Shown: positions 55,120 to 64,000 of the stretch, one piece after another
Position numbering within the stretch: position 1 is the first letter of the stretch
Layout of the letters: every line of letters starts with the position of its first letter
Notes under the pieces: generated by a model
Told to the model about the DNA's origin: nothing
Database searches by the model: none
The model's input: only the letters and a program-made list of their open reading frames with translations
Position numbers and translations under genes: made by a program
Assembly (NCBI RefSeq): GCF_003148385.1
Contig: NZ_CP029463.1
Coordinates: 620,001 to 684,000, forward strand
Reading direction: 5' to 3'
DNA: 64,000 bases
From: Flavobacterium sediminis
GTDB lineage: Bacteria > Bacteroidota > Bacteroidia > Flavobacteriales > Flavobacteriaceae

Positions 55120-55155
55120 CTAATTTATTAAAAAACACCTAACTAAATTATTTTT

Positions 55156-56112
55156 TTAGCGGTTTAACCTCAAAAAGACCTCTTCATTTTTATTTATTTC
55201 AACTGTCGAATTAAAATAGACCTTTTCACCATCATGCTGTGCTTCAACCAGATAGTGACTTCCAGAAAAATAGCTCTTCAATACTTTTACCCGCAACGCA
55301 GATCTTTCTACTAACTGTAATTCATGCGGATAACATAAAACAAAATCTTCTTCCTCAGATGTAGGTTGAAGTTCAAAATAATGAGCAGGAATTTTACTTA
55401 CTTCCCCGAAAAGGGATGCTGTATAAAAGCTCTGAGGTTCTTGATATATACTTTGAGTCGTTCCTGTTTCAAGTAATTCTCCGTTTTTCATAACTAAAAC
55501 TTCATCCGAAAAAGAAAGTACATCCTGAACGTCATGCGTGGCTATGACACAAGTGATTTGTTTTTCTTTCAGGTATTGAAAAATCTTTCTTCTCAAACTA
55601 TTCTTTCTGAAATTATCAATATGACTGAAAGGCTCATCTAACAGTAATACTTCAGGTTCTTTAGCCAAAACTTTAGCCAGAGCTACTCGTTGCATTTGCC
55701 CGCCGCTTAAAAATTTGGCTTTAACCATTTCAAATTCAGTCATTTCAACCACATCTAAAAGTTCGTCTATTCTGGCTTTCTTATCTTCTAAAAAAAAGTT
55801 TGACAAAAACTTCCCTACATTTTCAGCAACTGTAACATAAGGCATTAAATCAAAATCCTGAGCCAGATATTTCATATAAGGCATTCCGGGAACTAAATTG
55901 AACTTCGGCCCGGTCACTAAGCCCTCTTTCCAATGGATGCTTCCGTAATCCGCATCATATAAACCGTAGATCAGCTTAAGCAAAGTACTTTTACCGCAAC
56001 CACTTTCCCCGATAATCGCTAAATTATTTCCCTTTGTAACAGAAAAATTAATTGTTTTTAATATTTCCTTGTCATTCTCATAAAAAAAGCTCAGATCTTT
56101 TACTTTTAGCAT
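55156..56112 (-). CDS. ABC transporter ATPase, importer type, orphan
   Basis: A 318-residue ATPase. Walker A GESGCGKSTLL near 36-46, signature LSGGQMQRVAL near 135, Walker B VLLLDEPFSHID, H-loop IATHDVQDVL. The C-terminal part after 235 (FGEVSKIPAHYFELQP onward) resembles the TOBE-like domain of FbpC/PotA/MalK ATPases. No permease or binding protein is next to it. A TATTTTTG element (56129-56136, minus) lies 17 bp before the start. Confidence 0.87.
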   Translation of the reverse strand: MLKVKDLSFFYENDKEILKTINFSVTKGNNLAIIGESGCGKSTLLKLIYGLYDADYGSIHWKEGLVTGPKFNLVPGMPYMKYLAQDFDLMPYVTVAENVGKFLSNFFLEDKKARIDELLDVVEMTEFEMVKAKFLSGGQMQRVALAKVLAKEPEVLLLDEPFSHIDNFRKNSLRRKIFQYLKEKQITCVIATHDVQDVLSFSDEVLVMKNGELLETGTTQSIYQEPQSFYTASLFGEVSKIPAHYFELQPTSEEEDFVLCYPHELQLVERSALRVKVLKSYFSGSHYLVEAQHDGEKVYFNSTVEINKNEEVFLRLNR

Positions 56113-56187
56113 TCTGTATATTTTTTAACAAAAATAAGATACTTAATCAAAATATTTTTAAATTGCGCCAGTTTTAAGATTTGCCCC

Positions 56188-56796
56188 ATGAAAAAAACAA
56201 CCAAGATAATAGTATTATTATCACTACTGACTTTTAACCTATCCGATTGTTTTGCACAGTATTATAAATATGCCTTAAATATAAATTACGGGTTAAGTGG
56301 TGTTACTGATCCCAGTATTCAGAATTTTTCACACATAGGAGGAGGTTTTAGCTATGAATTTGATGAAACATACGCTCTTCAACTTGATTTTGGTTCTGAC
56401 CAATACCGTTTATTCAATACTGCATTGAATAAAGAAGGCGGAGTAGACATGTTTCGCGTTTCTTTACAAGGAGTCATTAACCTCTCTACTATTTCCGACA
56501 GTCAGCGCGTTTATGACCCCATCAATGTTTTAACACATGCCGGATTCGGTTATTCTAGTGTTAAATCAACAGTTCTGGAAGGAAATGATAAAACAGTAAA
56601 TTTTTTAGGTGGTATTACGCCGAGATTTCGAATCAGTAACAACCTATATTTTACACTTGATGCAACTGCCATTTTTGTATTTTCACAACATTATAATTTC
56701 GACGGAAATCTTTCCTACGAAAATGTAGTTAACTCATTTACGTCGATTACCTATAACTTAACTGCCGGAATCACTTACCGATTCGGGGAATATTAA
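56188..56796 (+). CDS. Outer-membrane beta-barrel protein, 202 aa
   Basis: Signal peptide to about 24 (LSDCFAQ). The mature part has alternating strands with aromatic ends: YKYALNINYGLSG, GGGFSYEFDETYALQLDFG, GITPRFRISNNLYFTLDAT, and a C-terminal YNLTAGITYRFGEY. It fits the eight-stranded OmpA/OmpW-like porin-family barrel. There is no OmpA peptidoglycan-binding domain. Divergent from the ABC ATPase gene. Function unknown. Confidence 0.82.
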   Translation: MKKTTKIIVLLSLLTFNLSDCFAQYYKYALNINYGLSGVTDPSIQNFSHIGGGFSYEFDETYALQLDFGSDQYRLFNTALNKEGGVDMFRVSLQGVINLSTISDSQRVYDPINVLTHAGFGYSSVKSTVLEGNDKTVNFLGGITPRFRISNNLYFTLDATAIFVFSQHYNFDGNLSYENVVNSFTSITYNLTAGITYRFGEY

Positions 56797-56830
56797 GATT
56801 TAAACCAACCTAACTATTTTTCATGTAAAG

Positions 56831-56860
56831 TCCTTTTTCTAATTGAAAAAGGATTTTTTT
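56831..56860 (+). terminator. Terminator of the beta-barrel gene
   Basis: A 9-bp stem (56831-56839 with 56845-56853), 5-nt loop and a run of seven T. Confidence 0.85.
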
Positions 56861-56942
56861 ATGTCATTTTGTCACCAAAACCATTTTGGTACTCTATTTG
56901 AAAAAAGTTAACCAAATTATGTCTAATCAAAAATTTAACAAT

Positions 56943-58829
56943 ATGTCAAGTGGAAAAATCAATGTTTCAGTAGAAAACATCTTTCCTTTAATTAAAAAGT
57001 TCTTATACAGTGATCACGAGATCTTTTTACGTGAATTGATTTCGAATGCAACCGATGCAACTTTAAAACTAAAACATTTAACCAGCATTGGTGAAGCTAC
57101 TGTAGAATATGGCGATCCCATGATTGAAGTTAAAATTGATGCCGAAGGTAAAAAACTACACATTATCGATCAAGGTTTAGGGATGACTGCTGACGAAGTG
57201 AAAAAATACATCAATCAGATCGCTTTTTCTGGGGCAGAAGAATTTTTGGAAAAATACAAAGATACTGCCAAAGATTCAGGCGTGATCGGTCATTTTGGTT
57301 TAGGTTTCTATTCTGCTTTTATGGTAGCCAATAAAGTAGAGATCATTACCAAATCATACAAAGAGGAACCGGCTGCTCACTGGACTTGTGACGGTAGCCC
57401 GGAATTTACATTAGAAACTGCTGATAAAACAGACCGAGGAACTGAGATCATTCTTCACATCGCAGATGACTCAACTGAATTCTTAGAGGAAAGCAGAATC
57501 CGCGAGTTACTAGTAAAATATAACAAATTCATGCCGATTCCGATCAAATTCGGAACGCGTAAAGAAGCATTGCCAAAACCGGAGGATGCCGGTGAAGATT
57601 ACGAAACGGAATACAAAGAAATAGATAACATTATCAACAATCCGAATCCGGCTTGGACCAAACAACCTTCGGATCTGACGGATGAAGATTATAAGAGTTT
57701 TTACCGCGAATTGTATCCGATGCAGTTTGATGAGCCTTTATTCAACATTCACCTGAATGTAGATTATCCGTTCAACTTAACCGGAATTTTATATTTCCCT
57801 AAATTATCGAACGATTTACAAATTCAGAAAGATAAAATTCAATTGTACCAGAATCAGGTTTTTGTAACGGACAATGTAGAAGGGATCGTTCCGGAATTCT
57901 TAACCATGTTAAAAGGTGTTATTGATTCGCCGGACATTCCGTTAAACGTTTCCCGTTCGTATTTACAAGCTGATGGTAATGTGAAAAAGATCTCAAACTA
58001 CATTACCCGTAAAGTTTCCGATAAACTAAAATCGTTATTCAATGAAAATAGAGAGGATTTTGAGCAAAAATGGAATGACATCAAAATCGTTTTAGAATAC
58101 GGAATGCTTTCGGAACCTAAATTCTACGAAAAAGCAGGCGACTTTGCATTATATCCTACTACCGAAGGGAAATACTATACTTTAGCCGAATTAAAAGAAA
58201 CTTTGGCACCTACACAAACGGACAAAGACGGTAATCTGATTGTACTATATGCTTCTAACCAGGAAATGCAACACAGTTATATTGAAGCTGCCAAAGAAAA
58301 AGGATACGAAGTATTAATATTAGACTCTCCTATTGTTTCGCATTTGATCCAGAAATTAGAAGCTGATAATGAAAAACTAACCTTTGCTCGTGTAGATGCA
58401 GATCACGTAGAGAATTTAATCAAAAAAGAAGAAGAACAAATTTCAAGACTTTCGGAAGGCGAAAAAACAAAATTGAAAGACTATCTTGAAACGGTTGTTC
58501 CAAAAGAAAAATACAGCGTTCAATTAGAGGCAATGGACAGCAAATCTGCTCCGTTCATCATCACGCAACCGGAATTCATGCGAAGAATGAAAGAAATGAG
58601 CCAAACCGGTGGTGGCGGAATGTTCGGAATGGGGAACTTGCCTGAAATGTATAATCTAATAGTAAATACTAATTCTGACTTGGCCGGTTCTATTTTGAAT
58701 GTAGAAAATGAAACCGAAAAATCAGCTTTGGTAAAACAAGCATTAGATTTAGCGAAACTATCGCAAGGATTATTAAAAGGTGAAGAATTAACGGCTTTTG
58801 TAAAACGTAGTTTTGAAACTTTGAAGTAA
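56943..58829 (+). CDS. htpG: Molecular chaperone HtpG (Hsp90)
   Basis: A chaperone of about 628 residues. The start at MSSGKINVSVENIFP is chosen because flavobacterial HtpG begins at this motif; an ATG at 56919 would add eight residues (MSNQKFNN). The N-terminal ATPase (Bergerat) domain has FLRELISNATDA (N-box Asn), IIDQGLGMT (Asp) and GVIGHFGLGFYSAFM (lid). The middle domain has the catalytic Arg region NVSRSYLQ near 350. The C-terminal dimerisation domain includes a Gly/Met-rich segment (GGGGMFGMGNLPEMYN). Cytoplasmic. Confidence 0.96.
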   Translation: MSSGKINVSVENIFPLIKKFLYSDHEIFLRELISNATDATLKLKHLTSIGEATVEYGDPMIEVKIDAEGKKLHIIDQGLGMTADEVKKYINQIAFSGAEEFLEKYKDTAKDSGVIGHFGLGFYSAFMVANKVEIITKSYKEEPAAHWTCDGSPEFTLETADKTDRGTEIILHIADDSTEFLEESRIRELLVKYNKFMPIPIKFGTRKEALPKPEDAGEDYETEYKEIDNIINNPNPAWTKQPSDLTDEDYKSFYRELYPMQFDEPLFNIHLNVDYPFNLTGILYFPKLSNDLQIQKDKIQLYQNQVFVTDNVEGIVPEFLTMLKGVIDSPDIPLNVSRSYLQADGNVKKISNYITRKVSDKLKSLFNENREDFEQKWNDIKIVLEYGMLSEPKFYEKAGDFALYPTTEGKYYTLAELKETLAPTQTDKDGNLIVLYASNQEMQHSYIEAAKEKGYEVLILDSPIVSHLIQKLEADNEKLTFARVDADHVENLIKKEEEQISRLSEGEKTKLKDYLETVVPKEKYSVQLEAMDSKSAPFIITQPEFMRRMKEMSQTGGGGMFGMGNLPEMYNLIVNTNSDLAGSILNVENETEKSALVKQALDLAKLSQGLLKGEELTAFVKRSFETLK

Positions 58830-58847
58830 AAATATTTTTTTCATAAC

Positions 58848-58877
58848 AAAAATCCCGCTCAATGAAGCGGGATTTTT
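58848..58877. terminator. Bidirectional terminator
   Basis: A 12-bp perfect stem (58848-58859 with 58866-58877) and 6-nt loop between convergent htpG and the hemolysin III gene. Confidence 0.92.
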
Positions 58878-58880
58878 TAT

Positions 58881-59504
58881 TTAAACAATAGTATATATCA
58901 TAAAGTAATGCGAAATACTTCCACCTAACACAAACAGGTGCCAGATAAAATGACCGTACGGAATTCGCTTAGAAGCATAGAAAATAGTTCCCAGCGTGTA
59001 GAAAGCACCTCCGACAGCCATAAAAACCAAAGCTTCAACAGAAAGCAAATGAATCAGTTCTTTTACTTGAGCCACAACCAGCCACCCCATAACGAGATAA
59101 ACGATCAGAGATAATTTTTCGACCTTTCCGGTTAAGAACAACTTCATGATCAAACCGGCCGTAGCAATACTCCAGATAATGAAAAACAACGTCCACCCGG
59201 AAGTTTGTTCTAAAGTAACTAAACAAATCGGGGTATACGTTCCGGCAATCAGCAAAAAGATACCGATATGGTCAAAGATTCTCGCTTTCCGCTTTTTAAC
59301 TTCATGTGAAATGGCATGGTAAACCGTTGAAGCGGTATACAATGCAATCACACAAAAACCGTAAATCCAAATACTCAGAGTACTAAAACTGCTTAGCCCT
59401 CTGTTTTTGAGCAATAAAAACACCAATCCGACAACGCCCAAAACAATCCCTGCAGCGTGTGAAACCGTATTTAAAAACTCTTCTTTATCCTTGATCTTTA
59501 GCAT
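58881..59504 (-). CDS. Hemolysin III family (PAQR/YqfA-like) membrane protein
   Basis: A 207-residue protein with seven TM helices. Family motifs are EEFLNTVSHAAG near 8-19, STVYHAISHEVKKR near 60 with DHIGIFLLIAGTYTP, and the C-terminal HFIWHLFVLGGSISHYF. The His residues in these motifs form the metal site of the PAQR fold. YqfA-type proteins affect membrane lipid state in E. coli; haemolysis is not implied. A minus-strand TAATTTTG lies at 59540-59547. Confidence 0.92.
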   Translation of the reverse strand: MLKIKDKEEFLNTVSHAAGIVLGVVGLVFLLLKNRGLSSFSTLSIWIYGFCVIALYTASTVYHAISHEVKKRKARIFDHIGIFLLIAGTYTPICLVTLEQTSGWTLFFIIWSIATAGLIMKLFLTGKVEKLSLIVYLVMGWLVVAQVKELIHLLSVEALVFMAVGGAFYTLGTIFYASKRIPYGHFIWHLFVLGGSISHYFMIYTIV

Positions 59505-59594
59505 TTTATTTTTTTATTTTATTCCTTTCATAAAGGTACCAAAATTATACCAATTTGAATTTATAAATTGTATTTTTGGCAAAAACAGGCTAAA

Positions 59595-60407
59595 ATGACA
59601 CGCTTTTTTCAGATTTTAACACTTAGTATCATAACATTGACTGTAAATGCTCAGGAAATTTCCAAAAAAGCTTTTACTATCGGCGAACAAATTGAATGGT
59701 TCTCAAAAGAACTCAATGAAAAAAGAAGTCTGAATATTTTTCTTCCGCAGGATTATAACTCCGATAAAAAATATCAGGTGATCTATTTACTTGATGGTTC
59801 TTCTCATGAAGATTTTTTGCACATCTGCGGATTGGTTCAATTTTTTGATCTGCAATTTCAAATGCCTGAAACTATTGTTGTAGGGATCACGAATGTAGAT
59901 AGAAAACGGGATTTCACTTTCCCAACTACTGATAAAGAACTTCAAAATGAGTTCCCGACAACCGGCGGGTCGGAACGATTTATAGCCTATCTTGAAAAAG
60001 AAGTGCAACCTTATATTAACACCAACTATCCGACCAATGGAACCAATATCATCATCGGACAATCACTGGGTGGTTTGTTAGCTACAGAGATCCTATTGAA
60101 AAAACCGGAACTCTTCACACATTTTTTAATTACAAGCCCAAGTTTGTGGTGGGATAACCAATCGTTGCTTAAAGACGCTAAAACACTTTTAAGCCAACAC
60201 GATTACCACAATACTTTTATTTATCTAGCCGTTGGCGAACAAGAACATAAAGTAATGGTCAAAGATGCGCAGACACTTGAAAAATTATTAACAGAACGAA
60301 AAGATTTGAAAATACACTTTGCCCTGTTTCCGGAAGAAAACCATGCTACCATTTTACATAACAGTATTTACAAGGCTTTCCTGTTGCAATATCCTCTGAA
60401 GAATTAG
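59595..60407 (+). CDS. Secreted alpha/beta-hydrolase esterase (Fes/esterase D type)
   Basis: A 270-residue esterase. The start at MTRFFQ is chosen because the signal peptide (TLSIITLTVNAQ) begins there; the extra nine residues of a longer reading are not signal-like. Motifs are YLLDGSSHEDFL near 72, the nucleophile in IIIGQSLGGLLATE near 153-166, and a His in PEENHATILHNS near 250. Relatives include enterochelin esterase-like proteins. Its stop overlaps the convergent receptor stop by 4 nt. The neighbour is a TonB-type receptor, so a role in siderophore use is possible but not shown. Confidence 0.87.
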   Translation: MTRFFQILTLSIITLTVNAQEISKKAFTIGEQIEWFSKELNEKRSLNIFLPQDYNSDKKYQVIYLLDGSSHEDFLHICGLVQFFDLQFQMPETIVVGITNVDRKRDFTFPTTDKELQNEFPTTGGSERFIAYLEKEVQPYINTNYPTNGTNIIIGQSLGGLLATEILLKKPELFTHFLITSPSLWWDNQSLLKDAKTLLSQHDYHNTFIYLAVGEQEHKVMVKDAQTLEKLLTERKDLKIHFALFPEENHATILHNSIYKAFLLQYPLKN

Positions 60408-62506
60408 TTATTCAACAACCCACCTTCTTCTTTTTTGTCATTGTTAAGCATGTTGTTCTCTACTTTTGCCAATCTGTTTTTCGTAGGAATCTTGTAATTC
60501 AACGAAAACCCTACTCTTCTTGAATCGTATTTACTATCGTACAACAAGTTGGTTCCTATAGCTCCGAGTTTCTGTTTATTGGTATTAAAAACATCATTTA
60601 TATAAACGGACATCGACAAATTATTATTCAAAAACTTTTTAGAGAATGTCAGATCAAATTGCTGACTTAAAGGATATCTGATAGCATAATATTGATAATT
60701 CCCTCCTTTTGTTGAGGTATTATAATTGGCCGTAAATTTAATTTTTGCCGGTAATTGAAGTTGCGACATCAAATTAAATACCCAAAACCCTTTATAATCA
60801 ATATCGTCCAAAACATGTTTTTGATGTCCCACATAGAAATACATAAAATTAATTTCGTCAGGATTAAAATTAAAACTTAAGGTTTCTTTTAAACCTTTTG
60901 TAAACAGCATATAAGGTATAGGCAATCCGAAATTAAAATTGTGGACAGTCAGTCTAGGAACGTTAATCGAGGTACTTGCAGCACCGTCATTGGTTTGTAT
61001 AATTCTATTAACCACCTGATTATTGGCATCACTAACGGAATACCCTATAAAGAAATATTCGTATGCACTTAACCGGATCTCATAGTTGTCAAAAATCGTA
61101 GGATCTAAATTAGGATTTCCGTAAAATGACACATTCGGATTCTGATAATTGGTATTATTAGGGTTTAACGCATAAGTATTAGGTAAGCTGATCTTTTTAT
61201 TGTAATTAGCATTAAAAGAAACCTGCTCCATTAAGTTGTACTGAACGGTAGCATTCGGAAAAAACTTCACTAAATCAAAAGGCGTTAAAGAACCTGTATC
61301 TGTATTTCCTTCAATTTTATAAGATTCCAGTCTTCCTCCTAAAATAAAATCAAACTTTTTATATGTCGTTTGCCATTCTGTATACGCCGCTAATGTTGTT
61401 CGCCAATAATCTAAATTTTCTGTCCCGAAACTTTTGGTTGTAAAATCCAATCGGTCCGCTAAAGCACCTACACTCCATTTCGATTCTTCTAAGAAATTGA
61501 CTTCTTGCGAATAATCCGTTTTAAATTGATAGAATTTCTGGTCTGATAAATTTTCAAGTCCGAAACTATTCGTATCTCTGGATAAAAGCCCGAAATCATT
61601 AGTGTTTACATTATAATTGAATCGAAAATCAAGTTTCTTTGTAATGTCTTCAAATCGTTTCTGATAGGTCAGCATAACGTCATGACGGTCTATGTCTGTC
61701 ATCCCTTTATCAGAAGAGGTAAAACCAAATCCTTCCGCATTAATATAAGACGTATTAGCACTGGTGTTAAAATCATAATTCACTAACAGACGATCTTTCT
61801 TAAAATCAAATTTTAATCCTGTTTTGATGAAATAAAAACGATTAATTCTATCCGATACATTTTTAGAAATAACCTCATCCGGACTATAGAAGTTACTCCT
61901 TTGATAAGATTCGTTATAACTTTGGCCAACCTGTACCTGCCAACCCAGAATACTATTTTTAGCACTTACCAGTAAACTGTTGTTGAACTTATGTCTCGAA
62001 TCATCATATTTGGTATAACTATAACCGTTAGAATATGTCGCCGTAAGATAATTCTTTGCTCTTTTTGAAGTCACAATATTAATAATAGCCCCTCCCGAAG
62101 TCGCCGGAAATTCAGCTCCTGGTTGTGTGATCACCTCTACTTTTTCTATAGCATTTGCCGGTAAGCTTTCTAAATAAGAGTTTAACTCATTCGAATAAAT
62201 ATTAAGAGGTCTCCCGTCCATATAAACCTCTAACTGCTTCCCTTGATACATCATCCCGGCAACATCTGAAATAATTAATCCCGGTAACTTTTTCAGCCCT
62301 TCCATTACTGAACCGGAATTCAGATGAGCTTGCTCAGAAAAATCAAAAATGGTTCGATCTGCTTTTTGCTCTATAGCTTTTTTCTTTTGTACTACTATAA
62401 CTTCGTTTAATTCTTTCGTTTTTAAACTATCTTGTGCTGCTTTGTTTTGGGCTTTTGATACATTCGAAATACAACTCAAAGCAATCAGTAATACAAAAAA
62501 TCTCAT
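60404..62506 (-). CDS. Outer-membrane beta-barrel TonB-type receptor
   Basis: A 700-residue receptor. Signal peptide to about 19 (NVSKAQ). Plug domain at about 30-150: KQLEVYMDGRPLNIYS and ITQPGAEFPATSGGAIINIV, the family motif also seen in the receptor at 48833. The barrel continues to FSLNYKIP near 680, then a polar tail (NMLNNDKKEEGGLLNN) follows, so the last strand is not the C-terminus. No CarboxypepD_reg domain. Convergent with the esterase gene. The cargo is unknown. Confidence 0.89.
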   Translation of the reverse strand: MRFFVLLIALSCISNVSKAQNKAAQDSLKTKELNEVIVVQKKKAIEQKADRTIFDFSEQAHLNSGSVMEGLKKLPGLIISDVAGMMYQGKQLEVYMDGRPLNIYSNELNSYLESLPANAIEKVEVITQPGAEFPATSGGAIINIVTSKRAKNYLTATYSNGYSYTKYDDSRHKFNNSLLVSAKNSILGWQVQVGQSYNESYQRSNFYSPDEVISKNVSDRINRFYFIKTGLKFDFKKDRLLVNYDFNTSANTSYINAEGFGFTSSDKGMTDIDRHDVMLTYQKRFEDITKKLDFRFNYNVNTNDFGLLSRDTNSFGLENLSDQKFYQFKTDYSQEVNFLEESKWSVGALADRLDFTTKSFGTENLDYWRTTLAAYTEWQTTYKKFDFILGGRLESYKIEGNTDTGSLTPFDLVKFFPNATVQYNLMEQVSFNANYNKKISLPNTYALNPNNTNYQNPNVSFYGNPNLDPTIFDNYEIRLSAYEYFFIGYSVSDANNQVVNRIIQTNDGAASTSINVPRLTVHNFNFGLPIPYMLFTKGLKETLSFNFNPDEINFMYFYVGHQKHVLDDIDYKGFWVFNLMSQLQLPAKIKFTANYNTSTKGGNYQYYAIRYPLSQQFDLTFSKKFLNNNLSMSVYINDVFNTNKQKLGAIGTNLLYDSKYDSRRVGFSLNYKIPTKNRLAKVENNMLNNDKKEEGGLLNN

Positions 62507-62659
62507 GGGCTTTCTTATCAGGTTGGTTAAATAAACTATACTACTTTAGTCACAATTTTTAGCTGTATGTTACACATTAACCCTTATTTTTCTTTAAATC
62601 AGGCTTTACCTACTAAAAAACAGGACGACCATACTTAAATAATCCTATTCTAAATTTAT

Positions 62660-62667
62660 TATCTTTG
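62660..62667 (+). promoter_or_regulatory. -7 element of the EamA transporter gene
   Basis: TATCTTTG, a full TAnnTTTG match, followed by GCGCCCC; 22 bp before the chosen start. It also argues against the longer TTG-started reading, whose start would lie inside the element. Confidence 0.6.
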
Positions 62668-62688
62668 CGCCCCTTAAAAAAACAGAAA

Positions 62689-63576
62689 ATGTCAAACAAT
62701 GCTATATTCAAAGGAGTTGTACTTGTAGGAATCGGAGCCATAAGTTATGGCCTTCTGGCTACTTTCGTAAAATTGGCCTATAAAGAAGATTATACTACGG
62801 CTGAAGTAACACTGGCACAATTCATTTACGGCTTAGTCGGTGTGGTTATTTTAATGGCAATTTCTAAAAAAAAGAAAAAAGAAAAAGATCCTACTACCCG
62901 AAGAGATATTACAGCATTAATAGTTGCCGGAACATCTCTGGGACTGACCAGTGTTTTCTATTATTTGTGTGTAAAAGAGATCAATGTTTCAATTGCTATT
63001 GTACTTTTAATGCAAACCGTATGGATGAGTGTTCTGCTGGAAGCTATTCTTGACAAAAAAATGCCATCTCCTAAAACTTTAATAGCGGTCATTATTGTTT
63101 TAGTCGGAACACTTTTGGCTACAAAAATTTACAACCTGCAAGAATTTCCGGGATTGCTTGGTATTGTTTGGGGATTACTGGCTGCTGCCTCATTCACCAC
63201 GACCATGTATACTGCTAACCGGATAGCTGTCGGAACCCCTAATTTAAAAAGAAGTTATTACATGCTTTGGGGAGGAACGATTGTTGTTCTGATCTTTACT
63301 TTCATCACTCAGAATACTCCTTTCAATTGGGAAATCTTCACAAAGTGGGGAATTTTATTAGCACTGTTCGGTACTATAATCCCACCTGTTCTGATGAATG
63401 CAGGTTTTCCTAAGACCGGCATCGGACTGGGAAGTATTGTGTCATCACTTGAACTTCCTGTCTCTGTCTCTATGGCTTACTTTATTTTAAATGAAAAAGT
63501 AGAGGTCTGGCAATGGTTCGGAATCTTTTTAATCCTTATCTCAATTGTGATTATAAACTTAAAAACCCGAAAATAG
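62689..63576 (+). CDS. EamA/DMT-family transporter
   Basis: A 295-residue inner-membrane protein with ten TM helices in two EamA repeats (about 5-140 and 155-290). Repeat ends such as FYYLCVKEINVSIAIVLL and GIGLGSIVSSLELPVSV, with YFILNEKVEVWQW, are typical of the RhaT/EamA group. The loop after helix 2 is very basic (SKKKKKEKDPTTRRD). The substrate is unknown; relatives export amino acids or metabolites. Start moved to ATG 62689 because of the promoter position. Confidence 0.9.
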   Translation: MSNNAIFKGVVLVGIGAISYGLLATFVKLAYKEDYTTAEVTLAQFIYGLVGVVILMAISKKKKKEKDPTTRRDITALIVAGTSLGLTSVFYYLCVKEINVSIAIVLLMQTVWMSVLLEAILDKKMPSPKTLIAVIIVLVGTLLATKIYNLQEFPGLLGIVWGLLAAASFTTTMYTANRIAVGTPNLKRSYYMLWGGTIVVLIFTFITQNTPFNWEIFTKWGILLALFGTIIPPVLMNAGFPKTGIGLGSIVSSLELPVSVSMAYFILNEKVEVWQWFGIFLILISIVIINLKTRK

Positions 63577-63669
63577 AACCATAGCTCTATTTGCACATCT
63601 TCAATATTTAAGTTTTTTTACGTACCTAAAATAATTATTTGTAAAAATTTTAACTATAAAAGTATTTTT

Positions 63670-63700
63670 TTGTATACTTTTAATATACAAATATTAAAAG
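63670..63700. repeat. Two overlapping palindromes before aqpZ
   Basis: TTGTATA (63670-63676) pairs with TATACAA (63684-63690). CTTTTAATAT (63677-63686) pairs with ATATTAAAAG (63691-63700). The two stems share bases and cannot form together. They lie 10 bp before the aqpZ start. Either a repressor-binding region or an mRNA switch. Confidence 0.6.
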
Positions 63701-63709
63701 TAAATTTTT

Positions 63710-64000
63710 ATGAAAAAATTATTTGCAGAATTCTTCGGAACATTTTGGTTAGTGTTCGGAGGTTGTGGTAGCGCCCTTTTTGCAGCCGGAATCCCTGATC
63801 TGGGTATTGGTTATGCCGGAGTAGCATTAGCTTTCGGGTTAACAGTCTTAACCATGGCTTATGCTGTTGGACATATTTCCGGAGGTCATTTCAATCCTGC
63901 TGTAACACTTGGTCTATGGGCCGGAGGTCGCTTTGATCCCAAAAAAATTATCCCCTACATCATTGCTCAATGTATAGGTGCCATTGCGGCGGCCGGAATA
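63710..64000 (+). CDS. aqpZ: Aquaporin Z, N-terminal part (runs off the window)
   Basis: The first 97 codons are present. [22 protein letters not shown] at the start (first TM) and the half-helix motif GGHFNPAVT with NPA at residues 62-64 identify the MIP family. The [11 protein letters not shown] stretch is typical of AqpZ water channels rather than GlpF. The second NPA lies outside the window. Confidence 0.92.
   Translation, partial: MKKLFAEFFGTFWLVFGGCGSALFAAGIPDLGIGYAGVALAFGLTVLTMAYAVGHISGGHFNPAVTLGLWAGGRFDPKKIIPYIIAQCIGAIAAAGI

Noticed and set aside
54096..56112. fabH and the ABC ATPase as parts of one lipid-export operon
   Set aside because: fabH has its own -7 element in the 64-bp gap, and no permease or lipid gene is adjacent.

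Overview
The window is a 64 kb stretch of low-GC chromosome from a member of the Bacteroidota, very probably family Flavobacteriaceae and close to Flavobacterium. The reasons are type IX secretion (T9SS) C-terminal sorting domains, outer-membrane beta-barrel and TonB receptors, promoters with the Bacteroidota -7 element TAnnTTTG, weak Shine-Dalgarno sites, and paired Rhs-like giants of the kind seen in this phylum. No rRNA, tRNA or CRISPR array was recognised.

Region 1 (1-24.5 kb) is mostly envelope transport and respiration. It holds an RND efflux operon (TolC, adaptor, start of the pump), a sulfide:quinone oxidoreductase-like flavoprotein with a 42-residue partner, two DUF2202 proteins, a seven-gene TetR/TolC/HlyD/ABC exporter of the YbhGFSR type, cytochrome bd (cydAB), a thioredoxin/kelch operon, a Cys-containing small protein with an OprC/NosA-like copper TonB receptor, a di-heme DUF3365 cytochrome operon, a peroxiredoxin and a di-heme cytochrome c peroxidase. 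Seven Crp/Fnr-like palindromes (GTNAC-N4-GTNAC and close variants) in this region each sit with their centre exactly 33 bp from a TAnnTTTG-type element, giving eight promoters. They appear to tie the efflux pump, SQR, DUF2202, cydAB, copper uptake, thioredoxin, cytochrome and peroxidase genes into one low-oxygen or redox-stress regulon. The regulator gene is not in the window.

Region 2 (24.5-36.9 kb) is an accessory island. It starts with an AT-rich gap and a T9SS repeat protein broken by three -1 frameshifts, all at G runs. Two giant Rhs/YD-repeat proteins follow; the second changes base composition sharply after its core and ends in a variable tip. Next come three small AT-rich genes that could be immunity or cargo genes, an orphan Rhs fragment cut by an IS1-family element, and decayed sequence.

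Region 3 (36.9-48.6 kb, all minus strand) has a TPR histidine kinase/LuxR regulator pair, a YadA-head-like protein with a C-terminal S74 chaperone domain, an MBOAT acyltransferase with two SGNH hydrolases (one with an inserted LysM), and argS.

Region 4 (48.6-64 kb) is ordinary chromosome: two TonB-type beta-barrel receptors, small membrane proteins, a helical-repeat protein, fabH, an ABC ATPase, an outer-membrane protein, htpG, hemolysin III, an esterase, an EamA transporter and the start of aqpZ. Convergent genes here are separated by strong bidirectional terminators.
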